A stretch of 64,000 nucleotides of DNA from Pseudomonas mendocina (lineage in GTDB: Bacteria > Pseudomonadota > Gammaproteobacteria > Pseudomonadales > Pseudomonadaceae): positions 496,001-560,000 of the forward strand of contig NZ_LR134290.1 in the NCBI RefSeq assembly GCF_900636545.1. The letters run 5' to 3'. The notes under the pieces were generated by a model that had not been told where the DNA came from, did no database searches, and saw only the letters and a program-made list of their open reading frames with translations. The position numbers and the translations under genes are program-made. Positions 8,949-26,329 of the stretch are shown piece by piece. The stretch's first letter is position 1. Every line of letters begins with the position of its first letter.

Positions 8949-8993
8949 TGCCGTGCCGTCCGTTGATTGAATAAGAAGAAGGCCACGGCTGGC

Positions 8994-9533
8994 ATGTCGG
9001 ACGCGCAGACTCCTTTCCAGATTCTCCTCGAGATCGACCAGCGCTGCCGAGCCTTGGCGGCCGGCCTGCCGTCGCAACAAGCGGCGGTGCAAACCTGGAG
9101 CGGTATCGGTTTTCGCATGGGCGAGCGATTCTTCGTCGCGCCGATGGGGGAGGTGGGCGAGGTGCTGCACGAGCCGCGCTACACCCTGCTGCCGGGTGTG
9201 AAAGGCTGGGTCAAAGGGGTGGCCAATGTGCGTGGCCGCCTGCTGCCGATCATGGACCTGTGCGGGTTCTTCGGCAGTGAACTGTCGCCGCTGCGCAAGC
9301 TGCGGCGAATCCTGGTGGTCGATCACCAGGAAATCTTCGCCGGCCTGACGGTCGATGAAGTCTTCGGTATGCAGCATTTCCCCGTGGATGCCTTCTCAGA
9401 ACAACTGCCGCCTCTCGAGGCGAGCATTGCGCCGTTCATCCACGGTGTTTTTCAACGGGAACAGCCCTGGTTGGTGTTCAGCCCTCATGCGCTGACGGCT
9501 GATCCGGGCTTTCTCGACGTGTCCTATCAGTAG
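8994..9533 (+). CDS. pilI: CheW-like adaptor PilI
   Basis: This CheW-domain protein has 179 residues and couples the chemoreceptor PilJ to the kinase ChpA. The start is placed at ATG 8994 ([18 protein letters not shown]), which has AAGAAGG upstream and matches the family start; a TTG at 8967 in the same frame would add nine Lys/Ala-rich residues. Conserved text includes [42 protein letters not shown] and [10 protein letters not shown]. Confidence 0.95.
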   Translation: MSDAQTPFQILLEIDQRCRALAAGLPSQQAAVQTWSGIGFRMGERFFVAPMGEVGEVLHEPRYTLLPGVKGWVKGVANVRGRLLPIMDLCGFFGSELSPLRKLRRILVVDHQEIFAGLTVDEVFGMQHFPVDAFSEQLPPLEASIAPFIHGVFQREQPWLVFSPHALTADPGFLDVSYQ

Positions 9534-9613
9534 ATTTCGGTTGGGCCGGCTCTGCCGGCTCTTTGGCGTTACATGGGAACCCTAGTGCGGTCGGTCCAGG
9601 CGGGGGCCAGATA

Positions 9614-11650
9614 ATGAAAAAACTAAATGCAGGCAATTTGTTGGCGGGGGCACGGAGCAGTACGCTGATCGCAGCGCTGTTCGTCGTGCTTATCGTTTCC
9701 ATCGTGCTGTTGTTCGCGAACTTCGCCTACATCAACACCCAGTCCAACTACGATACCGAGTACATCAGTCACTCCGGTGAGCTGCGCGTACTGTCCCAGC
9801 GTATCGCCAAGAACGCCACGGAAGCGGCGGCGGGTACTGCCGAAGCCTTCGGTCTGTTGCGCGACGCACGTAACGACTTCCAGCAGCGCTGGGGCTACCT
9901 GACCGATGGCGATGCCAACAGCGGTTTGCCGCCAGCGCCCGAGTCGGTGCAGGCGCAGATGGCTGCGGTACAGCAGGACTGGGATAGCCTGCGGCAGAAC
10001 ACCGACGCCATTCTCGCCAGTGAGCAGACCGTACTGTCGTTGCACCAGGTAGCTGCCACCCTGGCGGAAACCATTCCGCAACTGCAGGTCGAGTACGAGG
10101 AAGTGGTCGACATCCTGCTGGAAAGCGGTGCGCCGGCCGCCCAGGTTTCCGTGGCCCAGCGTCAGTCGCTGCTGGCCGAACGTATCCTCGGTTCGGTGAA
10201 CAAGGTGCTGGCCGGTGACGAAGACTCGGTTCAGGCCGCCGACATGTTCGGTCGTGACGCCAGCCTGTTTGGCCGTGTACTGGCTGCAATGCTCGAAGGC
10301 AACGCCGCGATGGAAATCAGCCAGGTGACCGACGAGGAAGCCCTCGAGCGTCTGGCCGAGATTTCCGAGCTGTTCGAGTTCGTATCCGGCTCGGTGGACG
10401 AAATTCTCGAAACCTCGCCGGAACTGTTCCAGGTACGTGAATCGGCGAACTCCATCTTCACCGTGTCGCAGACCCTGCTGGACAAGGCCTCCGAGCTGGC
10501 TGCCGGCTTCGAAGACCTGGCTGACGGCCGTGCCATCAACACCCTGTTCGGCTATGTGCTGGGTGGTCTGGCGCTGGGTTCGATCATTCTCATCGGTCTG
10601 GTGATGGTGCGTGAAACCAACCGTCGTCTGGCCGAAACCGCCGAAAAGAACGAACGTAACCAGGCTGCGATTCTGCGTCTGCTCGATGAGATCGCCGACC
10701 TCGCCGACGGTGACCTGACCGTGGCCGCGACGGTAACCGAAGACTTCACCGGTGCCATCGCCGACTCCATCAACTACTCCATCGACCAGCTGCGCGACCT
10801 GGTAGCCACCATCAACCTGACCGCCGTTCAGGTAGCTGGTGCTGCCCAGGAAACCCAGGCCACGGCGATGCACCTGGCGGAAGCTTCCGAGCACCAGGCG
10901 CAGGAAATTGCCGGCGCCTCCGCGGCGATCAACGAAATGGCCGTGTCGATTGACCAGGTATCGGCGAACGCCTCGGAATCCTCCGCGGTAGCGGAACGTT
11001 CCGTAGCCATCGCCAACAAGGGTAACGAAGTCGTACACAACACCATCACCGGCATGGATAACATCCGTGAGCAGATCCAGGACACTTCGAAGCGGATCAA
11101 GCGCCTCGGTGAATCGTCCCAGGAGATCGGTGACATCGTTAGCCTGATTAACGACATTGCCGACCAGACCAACATCCTCGCACTGAACGCCGCGATCCAG
11201 GCCTCCATGGCCGGTGATGCGGGCCGCGGCTTCGCCGTGGTAGCGGACGAGGTACAACGCCTCGCAGAACGTTCCTCGGCGGCGACCAAGCAGATCGAGG
11301 CGCTGGTAAAAACCATTCAGACCGACACCAACGAAGCCGTTATCTCCATGGAGCAGACGACTTCCGAAGTGGTGCGTGGTGCCCGCCTGGCGCAGGACGC
11401 CGGTGTGGCACTGGAAGAGATCGAGAAGGTATCGAAAACCCTCGCAGCCCTCATCCAGAACATTTCCAACGCCGCTCGCCAGCAGGCCTCGTCGGCCGGC
11501 CACATTTCCAACACCATGAACGTGATCCAGGAGATCACCTCGCAGACGTCTTCGGGTACCACCGCCACCGCCAAGAGCATTGGTAACCTGGCCAAGATGG
11601 CCAGCGAGATGCGCAAGTCGGTGTCCGGCTTCACCCTGCCAGACGCCTGA
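9614..11650 (+). CDS. pilJ: type IV pilus chemoreceptor PilJ
   Basis: PilJ is a 678-residue methyl-accepting chemotaxis-type receptor in the inner membrane. The first membrane helix is at ~17-38 ([22 protein letters not shown]). A long periplasmic region with PilJ/NarX-type repeats follows (two copies of a [18 protein letters not shown] segment). The second membrane helix is at ~309-329. A cytoplasmic HAMP and signalling domain carries [38 protein letters not shown] at the hairpin tip. Start ATG 9614 ([10 protein letters not shown]) follows the family; the open frame upstream is ignored. PilJ senses surface contact and pilin interaction and feeds PilI/ChpC and ChpA. Confidence 0.97.
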   Translation: MKKLNAGNLLAGARSSTLIAALFVVLIVSIVLLFANFAYINTQSNYDTEYISHSGELRVLSQRIAKNATEAAAGTAEAFGLLRDARNDFQQRWGYLTDGDANSGLPPAPESVQAQMAAVQQDWDSLRQNTDAILASEQTVLSLHQVAATLAETIPQLQVEYEEVVDILLESGAPAAQVSVAQRQSLLAERILGSVNKVLAGDEDSVQAADMFGRDASLFGRVLAAMLEGNAAMEISQVTDEEALERLAEISELFEFVSGSVDEILETSPELFQVRESANSIFTVSQTLLDKASELAAGFEDLADGRAINTLFGYVLGGLALGSIILIGLVMVRETNRRLAETAEKNERNQAAILRLLDEIADLADGDLTVAATVTEDFTGAIADSINYSIDQLRDLVATINLTAVQVAGAAQETQATAMHLAEASEHQAQEIAGASAAINEMAVSIDQVSANASESSAVAERSVAIANKGNEVVHNTITGMDNIREQIQDTSKRIKRLGESSQEIGDIVSLINDIADQTNILALNAAIQASMAGDAGRGFAVVADEVQRLAERSSAATKQIEALVKTIQTDTNEAVISMEQTTSEVVRGARLAQDAGVALEEIEKVSKTLAALIQNISNAARQQASSAGHISNTMNVIQEITSQTSSGTTATAKSIGNLAKMASEMRKSVSGFTLPDA

Positions 11651-11661
11651 TAAAGGAGCGC

Positions 11662-11681
11662 GGAGGCTGGCTGCAGCCTCC
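11662..11681. other. 8-bp stem-loop between pilJ and pilK
   Basis: GGAGGCTG (11662-11669) and CAGCCTCC (11674-11681) form a perfect stem with a GCTG loop and no T-tract. It may mark an mRNA processing or stability site that lowers expression of the distal genes. Function is inferred only. Confidence 0.45.
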
Positions 11682-11692
11682 GTAACACAGCC

Positions 11693-12571
11693 ATGACCCA
11701 GGGCGAAGGTATGCAGTCAGCGGGCGTTTGGGCATTACGCCCTGTGACCGATATGTCGCAAGCCGATTTCCACGACTGGCAGACGTTGCTCGAGGCGCGT
11801 ACCGGTGTGGTGATCAGCGAGCAGCGGCGCGCGTTCCTGCAGACCAACCTGAGTGCGCGCATGCGTGAACTGGGCGTCGAGGATTACGCCAGCTACTACC
11901 GTCAGGTCACCGATGGCCCGCGTGGCGCGGTGGAGTGGTCGACCCTGCTGGACCGGCTGACTGTGCAGGAAACCCGTTTCTTTCGTCATCCGCCTTCCTT
12001 CGAGGTGCTCTCGCAGTACCTGCAGGAGCGTCTGGCGGCAGGGCTGGGCAAGCCCTGGGAGCTATGGAGCGTGGGTTGCTCCAGTGGTGAGGAGCCTTAT
12101 TCGCTGGCGATCATGGCCGCCGAAGCTCTGCAGGGCAGCGAAATGCCCGAACACTTTGCGGTGACCGGTACGGATATCAGCCAGGGTGCACTGAGCAAGG
12201 CGCGTGAGGCGTGCTATTCGGCACGGCGCCTGGAACAGGTGAGTGACGAGCTGCGCGAGCGCTACTTTCTCGCGCAGGCCGATGGACGTTTCAAGGTGGT
12301 ACCGAGTCTGGCGGCGCGCGTATGCAGCGCCCGGCTCAATGTGCTGGAACTGGCCAAGGCGCCGATGTCCGGCATGGACGTGATTTTCTGTCAGAACTTG
12401 CTGATCTATTTCCGCCGCTGGCGTCGCCGCGACATCCTCAACCGCCTGGCCGAGAGCCTGGCGCCGGGTGGCCTGCTGGTCGTGGGCGTGGGCGAAGTAG
12501 CCGGTTGGCAGCACCCGCAACTGGTGCCGGTTGCCGACGAGCGAGTTCTGGCGTTTACCCGCAAGGGATAA
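11693..12571 (+). CDS. pilK: CheR-type methyltransferase PilK
   Basis: PilK is a 292-residue SAM-dependent protein glutamate methyltransferase of the CheR family, presumed to methylate PilJ. The N-terminal CheR helix domain (~20-90) contains [12 protein letters not shown]. Next come [15 protein letters not shown] and the SAM-binding [16 protein letters not shown] at ~124-140, then a later [14 protein letters not shown] and [11 protein letters not shown]. An alternative start at ATG 11711 is possible. It has no TPR extension. It lies 42 bp downstream of pilJ with the small stem-loop between them. Confidence 0.95.
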   Translation: MTQGEGMQSAGVWALRPVTDMSQADFHDWQTLLEARTGVVISEQRRAFLQTNLSARMRELGVEDYASYYRQVTDGPRGAVEWSTLLDRLTVQETRFFRHPPSFEVLSQYLQERLAAGLGKPWELWSVGCSSGEEPYSLAIMAAEALQGSEMPEHFAVTGTDISQGALSKAREACYSARRLEQVSDELRERYFLAQADGRFKVVPSLAARVCSARLNVLELAKAPMSGMDVIFCQNLLIYFRRWRRRDILNRLAESLAPGGLLVVGVGEVAGWQHPQLVPVADERVLAFTRKG

Positions 12572-12596
12572 GGCCAAGTTTATGAGTGGAGTGGCT

Positions 12597-19987
<7,391 letters not shown>

Positions 19988-19991
<4 letters not shown>

Positions 19992-21007
19992 CAGACAAAT
20001 CCTCCGCGCGTATCGCAGTAATCGCCGACACCTCGCTGCAGCGCCATGTGCTGCAGCAGGCTTTGGCCGGTGGCGGCTATCAGGTGGTCCTCAACAGCGA
20101 CCCGGCGCGCCTCGATGAGGAGGCGCTGGCAGCCTGCGAGACCGACCTGTGGCTGGTGGACTTGGCGCAGTCGGAAGATTCGCCGCTGGTCGACAGCCTG
20201 CTGGAACGTGCCAGCGCCCCAGTCCTGTTCGGCGAGGGCCACGCCCCAGAGCGTCATTCGGAAAACTATCCGCGTTGGGAGCGCAGCCTGTTCGGCAAGC
20301 TCAAGCGCCTGGTTGGAGACCCGACCCAGGCAGTCGGTCCCAGCCTGCAGGCACTGTTCGATGAGGCGCAGCGTCCGGCGCGCCTGGAACTGCCGCAGGC
20401 GTTGGCCAATACTCCGTTGAAAGCTGGCGAGCCGGCGCGCCAGGTATGGTTGTTGGCCGCCTCGCTGGGCGGCCCGGCGGCGGTCAAGGCGTTCCTCGAT
20501 GCCCTGCCGGGTGGTCTGCCGATCGGCTTCATCTATGCCCAGCACATCGACGCCAGTTTCGAGGCAGCATTGCCGCAGGCAGTCGGCCGCCACAGCCAGT
20601 GGCACGTGAATACCGCGCGTCATGGCGACCCGGTGCGTTGTGGTGAGGTGGTGGTGGCGCCGATCACCCGCGAGCTGGGTTTCGCCGAAGACGGCGCGAT
20701 GCAGCTTGCCGAGCGCGGCTGGCCTGAGCCGTACAGCCCCTCCATCGACCAGATGATGCTCAACCTGGCGCAGCAGTTCGGTGCCCTGTGCGGCGTGATC
20801 GCGTTCAGCGGCATGGGCAGCGATGGCAGCGCCGCCGCCGCTTACGTCAAACGCCAGGGCGGCGTGATCTGGACCCAGCGCGCCGACAGCTGTGCCAGCC
20901 CGAGCATGCCTGACAGCCTGCGTGAGGGCGGCTACAGCAGTTTCAGCGCTGACCCGCGAGAGCTGGCTGTGGCGCTGGTCAATCACCTCGCCGAACATTG
21001 CAGTTGA
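19988..21007 (+). CDS. chpB: CheB-like methylesterase ChpB
   Basis: ChpB is a 339-residue protein-glutamate methylesterase expected to reverse PilK methylation of PilJ. The C-terminal half (~150-339) is a CheB esterase domain with the catalytic triad recognisable as Ser in [10 protein letters not shown], His in [11 protein letters not shown] and Asp in [12 protein letters not shown]. The N-terminal ~130 residues resemble a receiver domain that has diverged: there is no DD pair at the start ([10 protein letters not shown]), though an Asp remains in LWLVDLAQ. Phosphorylation control may therefore differ from classical CheB. Its ATG overlaps the chpA stop. Confidence 0.95.
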
Positions 21008-21017
21008 GGACGTTTCA

Positions 21018-21488
21018 ATGAGCCAAGCCGTCGCTACCCAGAACAGCGCCGCCGGTCTCACCGGGCTGCTGGTACCCCTGGTCGACCGCACCCTGTTACT
21101 GCCCAACGTGGCGGTGGCCGAACTGATCCCCTATCGCGCGCCCCAGGTCAGCGAAGGTACGCCCGAGTGGTTTCTCGGCCAGATCGCCTGGCGTGATCTG
21201 CGTTTACCGCTGCTGTCCTTCGAGGCCGCCAGCGGTGGCCAGGCACAGGTCGCCAGCGGTGCCCGCGTGGCAGTGATCAACGCCCTGGGTGGTCGGCCCA
21301 AGGTCAAGTTTATCGCCCTGCTGGTGCAGGGCATTCCACGTTCGCTGAAGGTTGGCTCCGACCTGGCGGCGGCGGATGTCGAACTGGCACCGCTGGAACT
21401 AGGGGCTGCGCGCGTCGGTGACGATGTGGTGCGTATTCCTGACCTGGCTGCCCTGGAGCAACTGCTCGCCGATGCCGGCCTGATCTGA
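21018..21488 (+). CDS. chpC: CheW-like adaptor ChpC
   Basis: This second CheW-domain adaptor of the Pil-Chp system has 156 residues. Start ATG 21018 (MSQAVATQNSAAGLTGLLVPL) is preceded by TGAGGA; the open frame further upstream overlaps chpB and is rejected. Characteristic CheW text includes LLPNVAVAELIPYRAP and WFLGQIAWRDLRLPLLSFE. In P. aeruginosa ChpC links additional chemoreceptors to ChpA. It is the last gene before a strong terminator; the chpD and chpE genes that follow in P. aeruginosa are absent here. Confidence 0.94.
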   Translation: MSQAVATQNSAAGLTGLLVPLVDRTLLLPNVAVAELIPYRAPQVSEGTPEWFLGQIAWRDLRLPLLSFEAASGGQAQVASGARVAVINALGGRPKVKFIALLVQGIPRSLKVGSDLAAADVELAPLELGAARVGDDVVRIPDLAALEQLLADAGLI

Positions 21489-21517
21489 AGTCACCAGGCG
21501 CTCAGGCGAGCGCCCAT

Positions 21518-21549
21518 GAAAAAGCCCCGGCACTGGCCGGGGCTTTTTC
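21518..21549. terminator. bidirectional intrinsic terminator between chpC and the symporter
   Basis: GAAAAAGCCCCGGC (21518-21531) pairs perfectly with GCCGGGGCTTTTTC (21536-21549) around an ACTG loop. T-tracts are present on both strands, so it serves the convergent chpC (plus) and symporter (minus) genes. Confidence 0.95.
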
Positions 21550-21567
21550 GTTACTGCCGTTAGCTGA

Positions 21568-23049
21568 TCAGCGCTGCGGTTGCTGCGCTTCGGCCTTCTC
21601 TGCAGTGAGGTTTTCTTCCGAGGTGCTGCTACCCCAGTAGTCGGCATTCTTGATGCCGAGCTTCTCCGGGTGGAAGACCGGGTCCTTGCCTTCGTCCTGC
21701 TGCTGCTCGTAGTCCTTCAGGCACTTGTAGGCGACCTTGTGCATGAGCAGGATGGCGATGATGTTCAGCCAGGCCATCAGGCCCACACCGAGGTCACCCA
21801 GATCCCAGGCGAAGGTGGCAGTGTGCACGGTGCCGTAGACGGTAGCCGCGATGATGCCGAACTTCAGCAGCAGGGTGAGAATGGGGCGATTCACCTTGCG
21901 GTTGATGTAGGCAATGTTGGTTTCGGCGATGTAGTAGTACGCCAGGATGGTGGTGAAGGCGAAGAAGAACAGGGCGATGGCGACGAAGGCGTTGCCGAAG
22001 CCGGGCATCATGTTCTCCATCGCGGTCTGCACGTAGCCCGGGCCTGCGGCGACGCCGGCAATGCCGGTGAAGATCGCGCTGCCATCAGGCGCCTGGACGT
22101 TGTACTGACCGGTGATCAGCAGCATGAACGCGGTGGCGGAGCAGACGAACAGGGTGTCGACGTAAACCGAGAAGCCCTGTACCAGACCCTGCTTGGCCGG
22201 GTGGCTGACAGCAGCGGCGGACGAGGCGTGCGGGCCAGTGCCCTGGCCGGCTTCGTTGGAGTACACGCCACGCTTGACGCCCCACTGGATGGCCATGCCG
22301 ACGATCGCGCCGAAGCCAGCTTCAAGGCCGAAGGCGCTCTTGAAGATCAGAGCGATGACGTCCGGCAGTTGGCTGATGTTCAGCAGGATGATCACCAGCG
22401 CCACCAGGATGTAGCCCAGCGCCATGAACGGCACGACTACCTGGGTGAAGTGGGCGATACGTTTGACGCCACCGAAGATGATCAGACCGATCAGTACCGC
22501 CAGTGCAGCTGCGGTCACATTAGGGTCAATGCCGAAAGCGGTTTGCGCACTGGAGGCAATGGAGTTGGCCTGTACGCCCGGCAGCAGCAGGCCGCAGGCG
22601 AATACGGTAACGATGGCGAACAGCCAGGCGTACCACTTCAGACCCAGGCCACGCTCGATGTAGAAGGCTGGGCCACCACGGTATTCACCGTTGAGCTTTT
22701 CCTTGTACACCTGGCCGAGGGTGGACTCGACGAACGCCGAGCTGGCGCCGAGGAAAGCCACCATCCACATCCAGAACACGGCACCCGGACCACCGAAGGT
22801 GATCGCGGTGGCCACACCAGCGATGTTGCCGGTACCGACGCGACCGGCGAGGGTCATGGTCAGGGCTTGGAAGGAGGTGATGCCATGTTCATCGGTCTTG
22901 CCGGTGAACATCAGGCGAATCATTTCTTTGAAGTGGCGAACCTGGAGGAAGCGTCCGCGGAGGGAGAAGTAGAGACCAACGCCGAGACATAGATAGATCA
23001 GCGCCGGGCTCCAGACCAGACCGTTTAGGGTCGAGACCAGTTCGTTCAT
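21568..23049 (-). CDS. sodium:alanine/glycine symporter (AGCS family)
   Basis: This is a 493-residue inner-membrane amino acid carrier of the AlsT/DagA/CycA-unrelated AGCS family, which couples alanine or glycine uptake to sodium. Start ATG 23049 (MNELVSTLNGLVWSP) has AGGAG eight bases upstream; the longer open frame is low-complexity and rejected. Family signatures are LAGRVGTGNIAGVATAITFGGPGAVFWMW, WGVKRGVYSNEAGQGTGPHASSAA and around ten hydrophobic helices. The C-terminal ~50 residues are charged and cytoplasmic. It is convergent with chpC across the terminator at 21518. Confidence 0.93.
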   Translation of the reverse strand: MNELVSTLNGLVWSPALIYLCLGVGLYFSLRGRFLQVRHFKEMIRLMFTGKTDEHGITSFQALTMTLAGRVGTGNIAGVATAITFGGPGAVFWMWMVAFLGASSAFVESTLGQVYKEKLNGEYRGGPAFYIERGLGLKWYAWLFAIVTVFACGLLLPGVQANSIASSAQTAFGIDPNVTAAALAVLIGLIIFGGVKRIAHFTQVVVPFMALGYILVALVIILLNISQLPDVIALIFKSAFGLEAGFGAIVGMAIQWGVKRGVYSNEAGQGTGPHASSAAAVSHPAKQGLVQGFSVYVDTLFVCSATAFMLLITGQYNVQAPDGSAIFTGIAGVAAGPGYVQTAMENMMPGFGNAFVAIALFFFAFTTILAYYYIAETNIAYINRKVNRPILTLLLKFGIIAATVYGTVHTATFAWDLGDLGVGLMAWLNIIAILLMHKVAYKCLKDYEQQQDEGKDPVFHPEKLGIKNADYWGSSTSEENLTAEKAEAQQPQR

Positions 23050-23260
23050 GCAATGCTCCTGGGCATGCGGCCGCCTTTTGGGCGGGGCCGAGGCCCGTTG
23101 TTTGTTATTGGAAGAGAACGACGCTGCGGGGCGCCGGCCTCGGCCGCGCGCGGGTTGCTGGTGAGCAGGTCGCGCGTGCGGCGCGCAGAGCATGACAAAG
23201 ACTGCTGGTCTTGCAATCTCTTGAGGTCACAATTTGTTACGTCAAGGCGACATTTTGCGC
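23050..23260 (-). other. intergenic region upstream of the symporter
   Basis: This 211-bp gap lies between rsmE and the symporter, both on the minus strand. It holds the symporter ribosome binding site (AGGAG) and a locally AT-rich patch around 23205-23260 that is the likely promoter. No terminator or gene is recognised. Confidence 0.4.
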
Positions 23261-23980
23261 TTACAGGTCGCCCCACAACTGCTGAGCGACACTCAGGGCC
23301 ACTACTGGCGCCGTTTCCGTGCGCAAAACGCGAGGTCCGAGGCGTGCGGCGTGGAAGCCGGCCCCCTTAGCCTGATCGACTTCAGCATCGCTCAGACCAC
23401 CTTCCGGGCCGATCAAAAAAGCCAGGGCGCGTGGCGGGGCATGGCCGACCCAGGGCTCGGCGACCGGGTGCAGCACCAGCTTCAGGTCGGCTTCGATCTG
23501 CTGCAGCCAGGCGTCCAGTTCCAGCGGCGCATGGATCAGCGGCAGCACCGAGCGACCGCACTGCTCGCAGGCGCTGATCGCCACCTGGCGCCAGTGCGCC
23601 ATGCGCTTGTCGGCGCGCTCGTCTTTCAGGCGCACCTCGCAGCGTGTCGAGACGATCGGAGTGATTTCGCTGGCGCCGAGCTCGGTGGCCTTCTGGATCG
23701 CCCAGTCCATGCGCTCGCCGCGCGACAGGCCCTGACCCAGATGAATGCGCAGCGGCGACTCGGCCAGGCCGGCGATAGATTCGCGCAGCTCGACGCGCAC
23801 GCTCTTCTTGCCCACCTCGATCAGCTCGCCGAGGTACTCCTGGCCGCTGCCGTCGAACAGCTGCACGGCATCGCCCACCGCGTGGCGCAGCACACGACCG
23901 ATGTAGTGGGCCTGGGCCTCGGGCAGTTCGTGCTGACCAAGGGAAAGTGGAGCGTCGATGAAGAAACGGGATAGGCGCAT
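23261..23980 (-). CDS. rsmE: 16S rRNA (uracil1498-N3)-methyltransferase
   Basis: RsmE methylates N3 of U1498 in 16S rRNA using SAM. The protein has 239 residues. The N-terminal PUA-like part contains QAHYIGRVLRHAVGD. The C-terminal SPOUT knot shows AFLIGPEGGLSDAEV and LGPRVLRTETAPVVAL, the SAM-binding loops of the family. It lies downstream of bioA on the same strand, separated by an 80-bp inverted-repeat spacer, in the same order as P. aeruginosa. Confidence 0.97.
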   Translation of the reverse strand: MRLSRFFIDAPLSLGQHELPEAQAHYIGRVLRHAVGDAVQLFDGSGQEYLGELIEVGKKSVRVELRESIAGLAESPLRIHLGQGLSRGERMDWAIQKATELGASEITPIVSTRCEVRLKDERADKRMAHWRQVAISACEQCGRSVLPLIHAPLELDAWLQQIEADLKLVLHPVAEPWVGHAPPRALAFLIGPEGGLSDAEVDQAKGAGFHAARLGPRVLRTETAPVVALSVAQQLWGDL

Positions 23981-23983
23981 AGG

Positions 23984-24050
23984 GGCTTCAGGCTACAGGC
24001 GGCAGGCTTTAGGCGCGCAGTCTACCGCCTGCAGCTTGCGGCCTGAAGCC
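23984..24050. repeat. REP-like inverted repeat between bioA and rsmE
   Basis: GGCTTCAGGC (23984-23993) is exactly complementary to GCCTGAAGCC (24041-24050), with further CAGGC/GCCTG pairing inside. It lies between co-directional genes, has no T-tract, and sits where the rsmE ribosome binding site would be. It could stabilise the bioA 3' end or limit rsmE translation. Confidence 0.55.
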
Positions 24051-24060
24051 TGTGGCCGCT

Positions 24061-25464
24061 TCAGCCCGGATCGCGATGGTCGGGATAACGATTGTCTACC
24101 GCCACGCTGACCGACTCTCGGGTGGCGATATCGATGCCTTCACTGGCCACCTCGGCGAGGAAATCGATCTCCTCCGGCGTGATCACGTAAGGCGGCAGGA
24201 AGTACACCACACTGCCCAGTGGGCGCAGCAGCGCGCCACGCGACAACGCGTGCTGATAAACCGCCAGGCCGCGTCGCTGCTGCCAGGGGTAGGCGGTCTT
24301 GCTTGTCTTGTCGGCGACCATCTCGATGGCCAGGGCCATGCCGGTCTGGCGAATTTCGGCGATGTGCGGGTGGACGGCCAGGTGCGCCGTGGCGCTGGCC
24401 ATGCGTGTAGCGAGAGCCTTGTTGCGTTCGATCACATCGTCATCGCGGAAGATGTCCAGCGTCGCCAGTGCAGCGGCGCAGGCCAGCGGGTTGCCGGTGT
24501 AGGTGTGCGAGTGCAGGAAGGCGCGCAAGGTGGCGTAGTCGTCATAGAAAGCGCCATAGACCTCATCGGTGGTCAGCACCGCCGCCATCGGCAGGTAGCC
24601 GCCGGTCAGCGCCTTGGACAGAACCAGGAAGTCTGGAGTGATGCCGGCCTGCTCGCAGGCGAACATCGTGCCGGTGCGGCCGAAGCCGACGGCAATCTCG
24701 TCGTGGATCAGGTGCACGCCGTAGCGGTCGCAGGCCGCGCGCAAAAGCTTGAGGTAGATCGGGTGGTACATGCGCATGCCGCCGGCGCCTTGGATCAGCG
24801 GCTCGACGATCACTGCGGCGATTTCGTGGTGATGCTCGGCCAGCGTCTGCTCCATATGGGCGAACATGACGCGCGAGTGTTCCTCCCAGCTCATGCCCTG
24901 TGGGCGCAGGTAGCAGTCCGGGCTGGGCACCTTGATCGTGTCGAGTAGCAGCGCCTTGTAGGTATCGGTGAACAGCGACACGTCGCCCACCGACATCGCC
25001 GCCACGGTTTCGCCGTGATAACTGTTGCTCAGGGTGACGAAGCGCTTCTTGCCGGCCTGGCCGTTGTTGAGCCAGTAGTGGAAGCTCATCTTCAGCGCCA
25101 CCTCGATGCCCGAGGAGCCGTTGTCGGCATAGAACACCTTGTTCAGGCCTGCCGGGGTGATCTGCACCAGACGTTCGGACAGCTCGATCACCGGCTGATG
25201 GGTGAAGCCAGCCAGCATCACATGTTCGAGGCTTTCCAACTGCTCGCGGATGCGTGCATTGATGCGCGGGTTGGCATGGCCGAAGACGTTCACCCACCAG
25301 GAGCTGACCGCATCCAGGTAGCGCTTGCCTTCGAAGTCTTCCAGCCACACACCGGAGGCCTTGCGAATTGCCACCAGGGGCAGGCGCTCGTGATCCTTCA
25401 TCTGGGTGCAGGGGTGCCACAACACGTCGAGATCGCGTTGCATCCAGTGATCGTTCAGGCTCAT
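24061..25464 (-). CDS. bioA: adenosylmethionine-8-amino-7-oxononanoate aminotransferase
   Basis: BioA transfers the amino group of SAM to 7-keto-8-aminopelargonate, giving diaminopelargonate in biotin synthesis; it is a PLP enzyme. The 467-residue chain shows WHPCTQMKDHE, VSSWWVNVFGHANPRIN, the cofactor-binding ADNGSSGIEVALKM, HDEIAVGFGRTG and the PLP lysine Lys284 in LVLSKALTGGYLP. Length is somewhat above E. coli BioA (429) but usual for Pseudomonas. No other bio genes are adjacent. Confidence 0.96.
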   Translation of the reverse strand: MSLNDHWMQRDLDVLWHPCTQMKDHERLPLVAIRKASGVWLEDFEGKRYLDAVSSWWVNVFGHANPRINARIREQLESLEHVMLAGFTHQPVIELSERLVQITPAGLNKVFYADNGSSGIEVALKMSFHYWLNNGQAGKKRFVTLSNSYHGETVAAMSVGDVSLFTDTYKALLLDTIKVPSPDCYLRPQGMSWEEHSRVMFAHMEQTLAEHHHEIAAVIVEPLIQGAGGMRMYHPIYLKLLRAACDRYGVHLIHDEIAVGFGRTGTMFACEQAGITPDFLVLSKALTGGYLPMAAVLTTDEVYGAFYDDYATLRAFLHSHTYTGNPLACAAALATLDIFRDDDVIERNKALATRMASATAHLAVHPHIAEIRQTGMALAIEMVADKTSKTAYPWQQRRGLAVYQHALSRGALLRPLGSVVYFLPPYVITPEEIDFLAEVASEGIDIATRESVSVAVDNRYPDHRDPG

Positions 25465-25723
25465 GAGCTATCTCCCAATGTTCGGCGGCACAGCCTACCA
25501 GAAGCCGCAGCGCAGGCGTGGCAGCGGCCGTCGGTCCGGCCTCCTGTACCGCCGATGCCATTGCTGACGAACTTTGTGCCAGGGGTTGCTACTAAGCGGG
25601 TCGACTGTGACGAATGGCTAGGAGGAGATATCGCATTTCTCGATGTTTCATAGCGAAAAATTCCGCTTTAAATCGATATATTTGCCGTTAGTCTTGCTCG
25701 GAATCTGAATTAGGAAAACCCCC
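25465..25723. promoter_or_regulatory. divergent bioA / cytochrome b561 promoter region
   Basis: This 259-bp gap becomes notably AT-rich in 25640-25710 (TCGATATATTTGCCG, ATAGCGAAAAATTCCGC), in contrast to the GC-rich flanks, so promoters of both genes are expected there. I cannot assign a regulator. Confidence 0.45.
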
Positions 25724-26269
25724 ATGCAATGGCGCAACACCTCTGCTCGTTATGGTCTGGTCAGCGTGCTGCTGCACTGGCTGGTCGCATTGGCCGTATT
25801 CGGCCTGTTCGGCCTTGGCTTCTGGATGGTGGGGCTTAGCTATTACGACCCGTGGCGGCAGAGTGCGCCCGACCTGCACAAGAGCATCGGCATCCTGCTG
25901 TTCGCCGTCATGCTGCTGCGTGTGCTGTGGCGCCTGCTCAATCCGGCGCCGGCTGCTCTGGCCAGTCACGGTCAGCTCACTCGCCTGGCCTCCAAGCTGG
26001 GGCATGGCGTGCTCTATCTCGGCCTGTTCGGCGTGATGATCTCCGGCTACCTGATCTCTACCGCCGATGGTCGTGGCATCGAGGTATTCGGGCTGTTCAG
26101 CGTGCCGGCCACCCTGAGCGGCATCCCGCAACAGGAAGACATTGCCGGCGCCATCCACGAATACCTGGCCTGGGGCCTGGTGATCTTCGCCGCCCTGCAT
26201 GGTCTGGCTGCACTCAAGCATCATTTCATCGACCGCGACAGCACCCTGCTGCGGATGTTCGGGCGCTGA
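25724..26269 (+). CDS. cytochrome b561
   Basis: This 181-residue inner-membrane dihaem cytochrome b561 has four hydrophobic helices. Candidate haem ligands are His in VSVLLHWLVAL, His in DLHKSIGIL, His in LGHGVLYLG and His in IHEYLAWGLV / LHGLAALKHH. Members move electrons from quinol or superoxide to periplasmic or respiratory partners. It is followed by yceI 60 bp downstream; the b561-YceI pair is conserved (E. coli yceJ-yceI) and is probably co-transcribed. Confidence 0.93.
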   Translation: MQWRNTSARYGLVSVLLHWLVALAVFGLFGLGFWMVGLSYYDPWRQSAPDLHKSIGILLFAVMLLRVLWRLLNPAPAALASHGQLTRLASKLGHGVLYLGLFGVMISGYLISTADGRGIEVFGLFSVPATLSGIPQQEDIAGAIHEYLAWGLVIFAALHGLAALKHHFIDRDSTLLRMFGR

Positions 26270-26329
26270 AGCATTTCATAACCGGGCCAAGGCCCACATA
26301 GATCGACAACCTCGCAAGGAGAACACCCC

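Noticed and set aside
8967..8993. TTG start adding nine residues to PilI
   Set aside because: The Lys-rich extension is not a family feature, and the ribosome binding site fits ATG 8994.
9534..9613. GCCGGC hairpin between pilI and pilJ as a terminator
   Set aside because: No T-tract, short stem, and the operon clearly continues.
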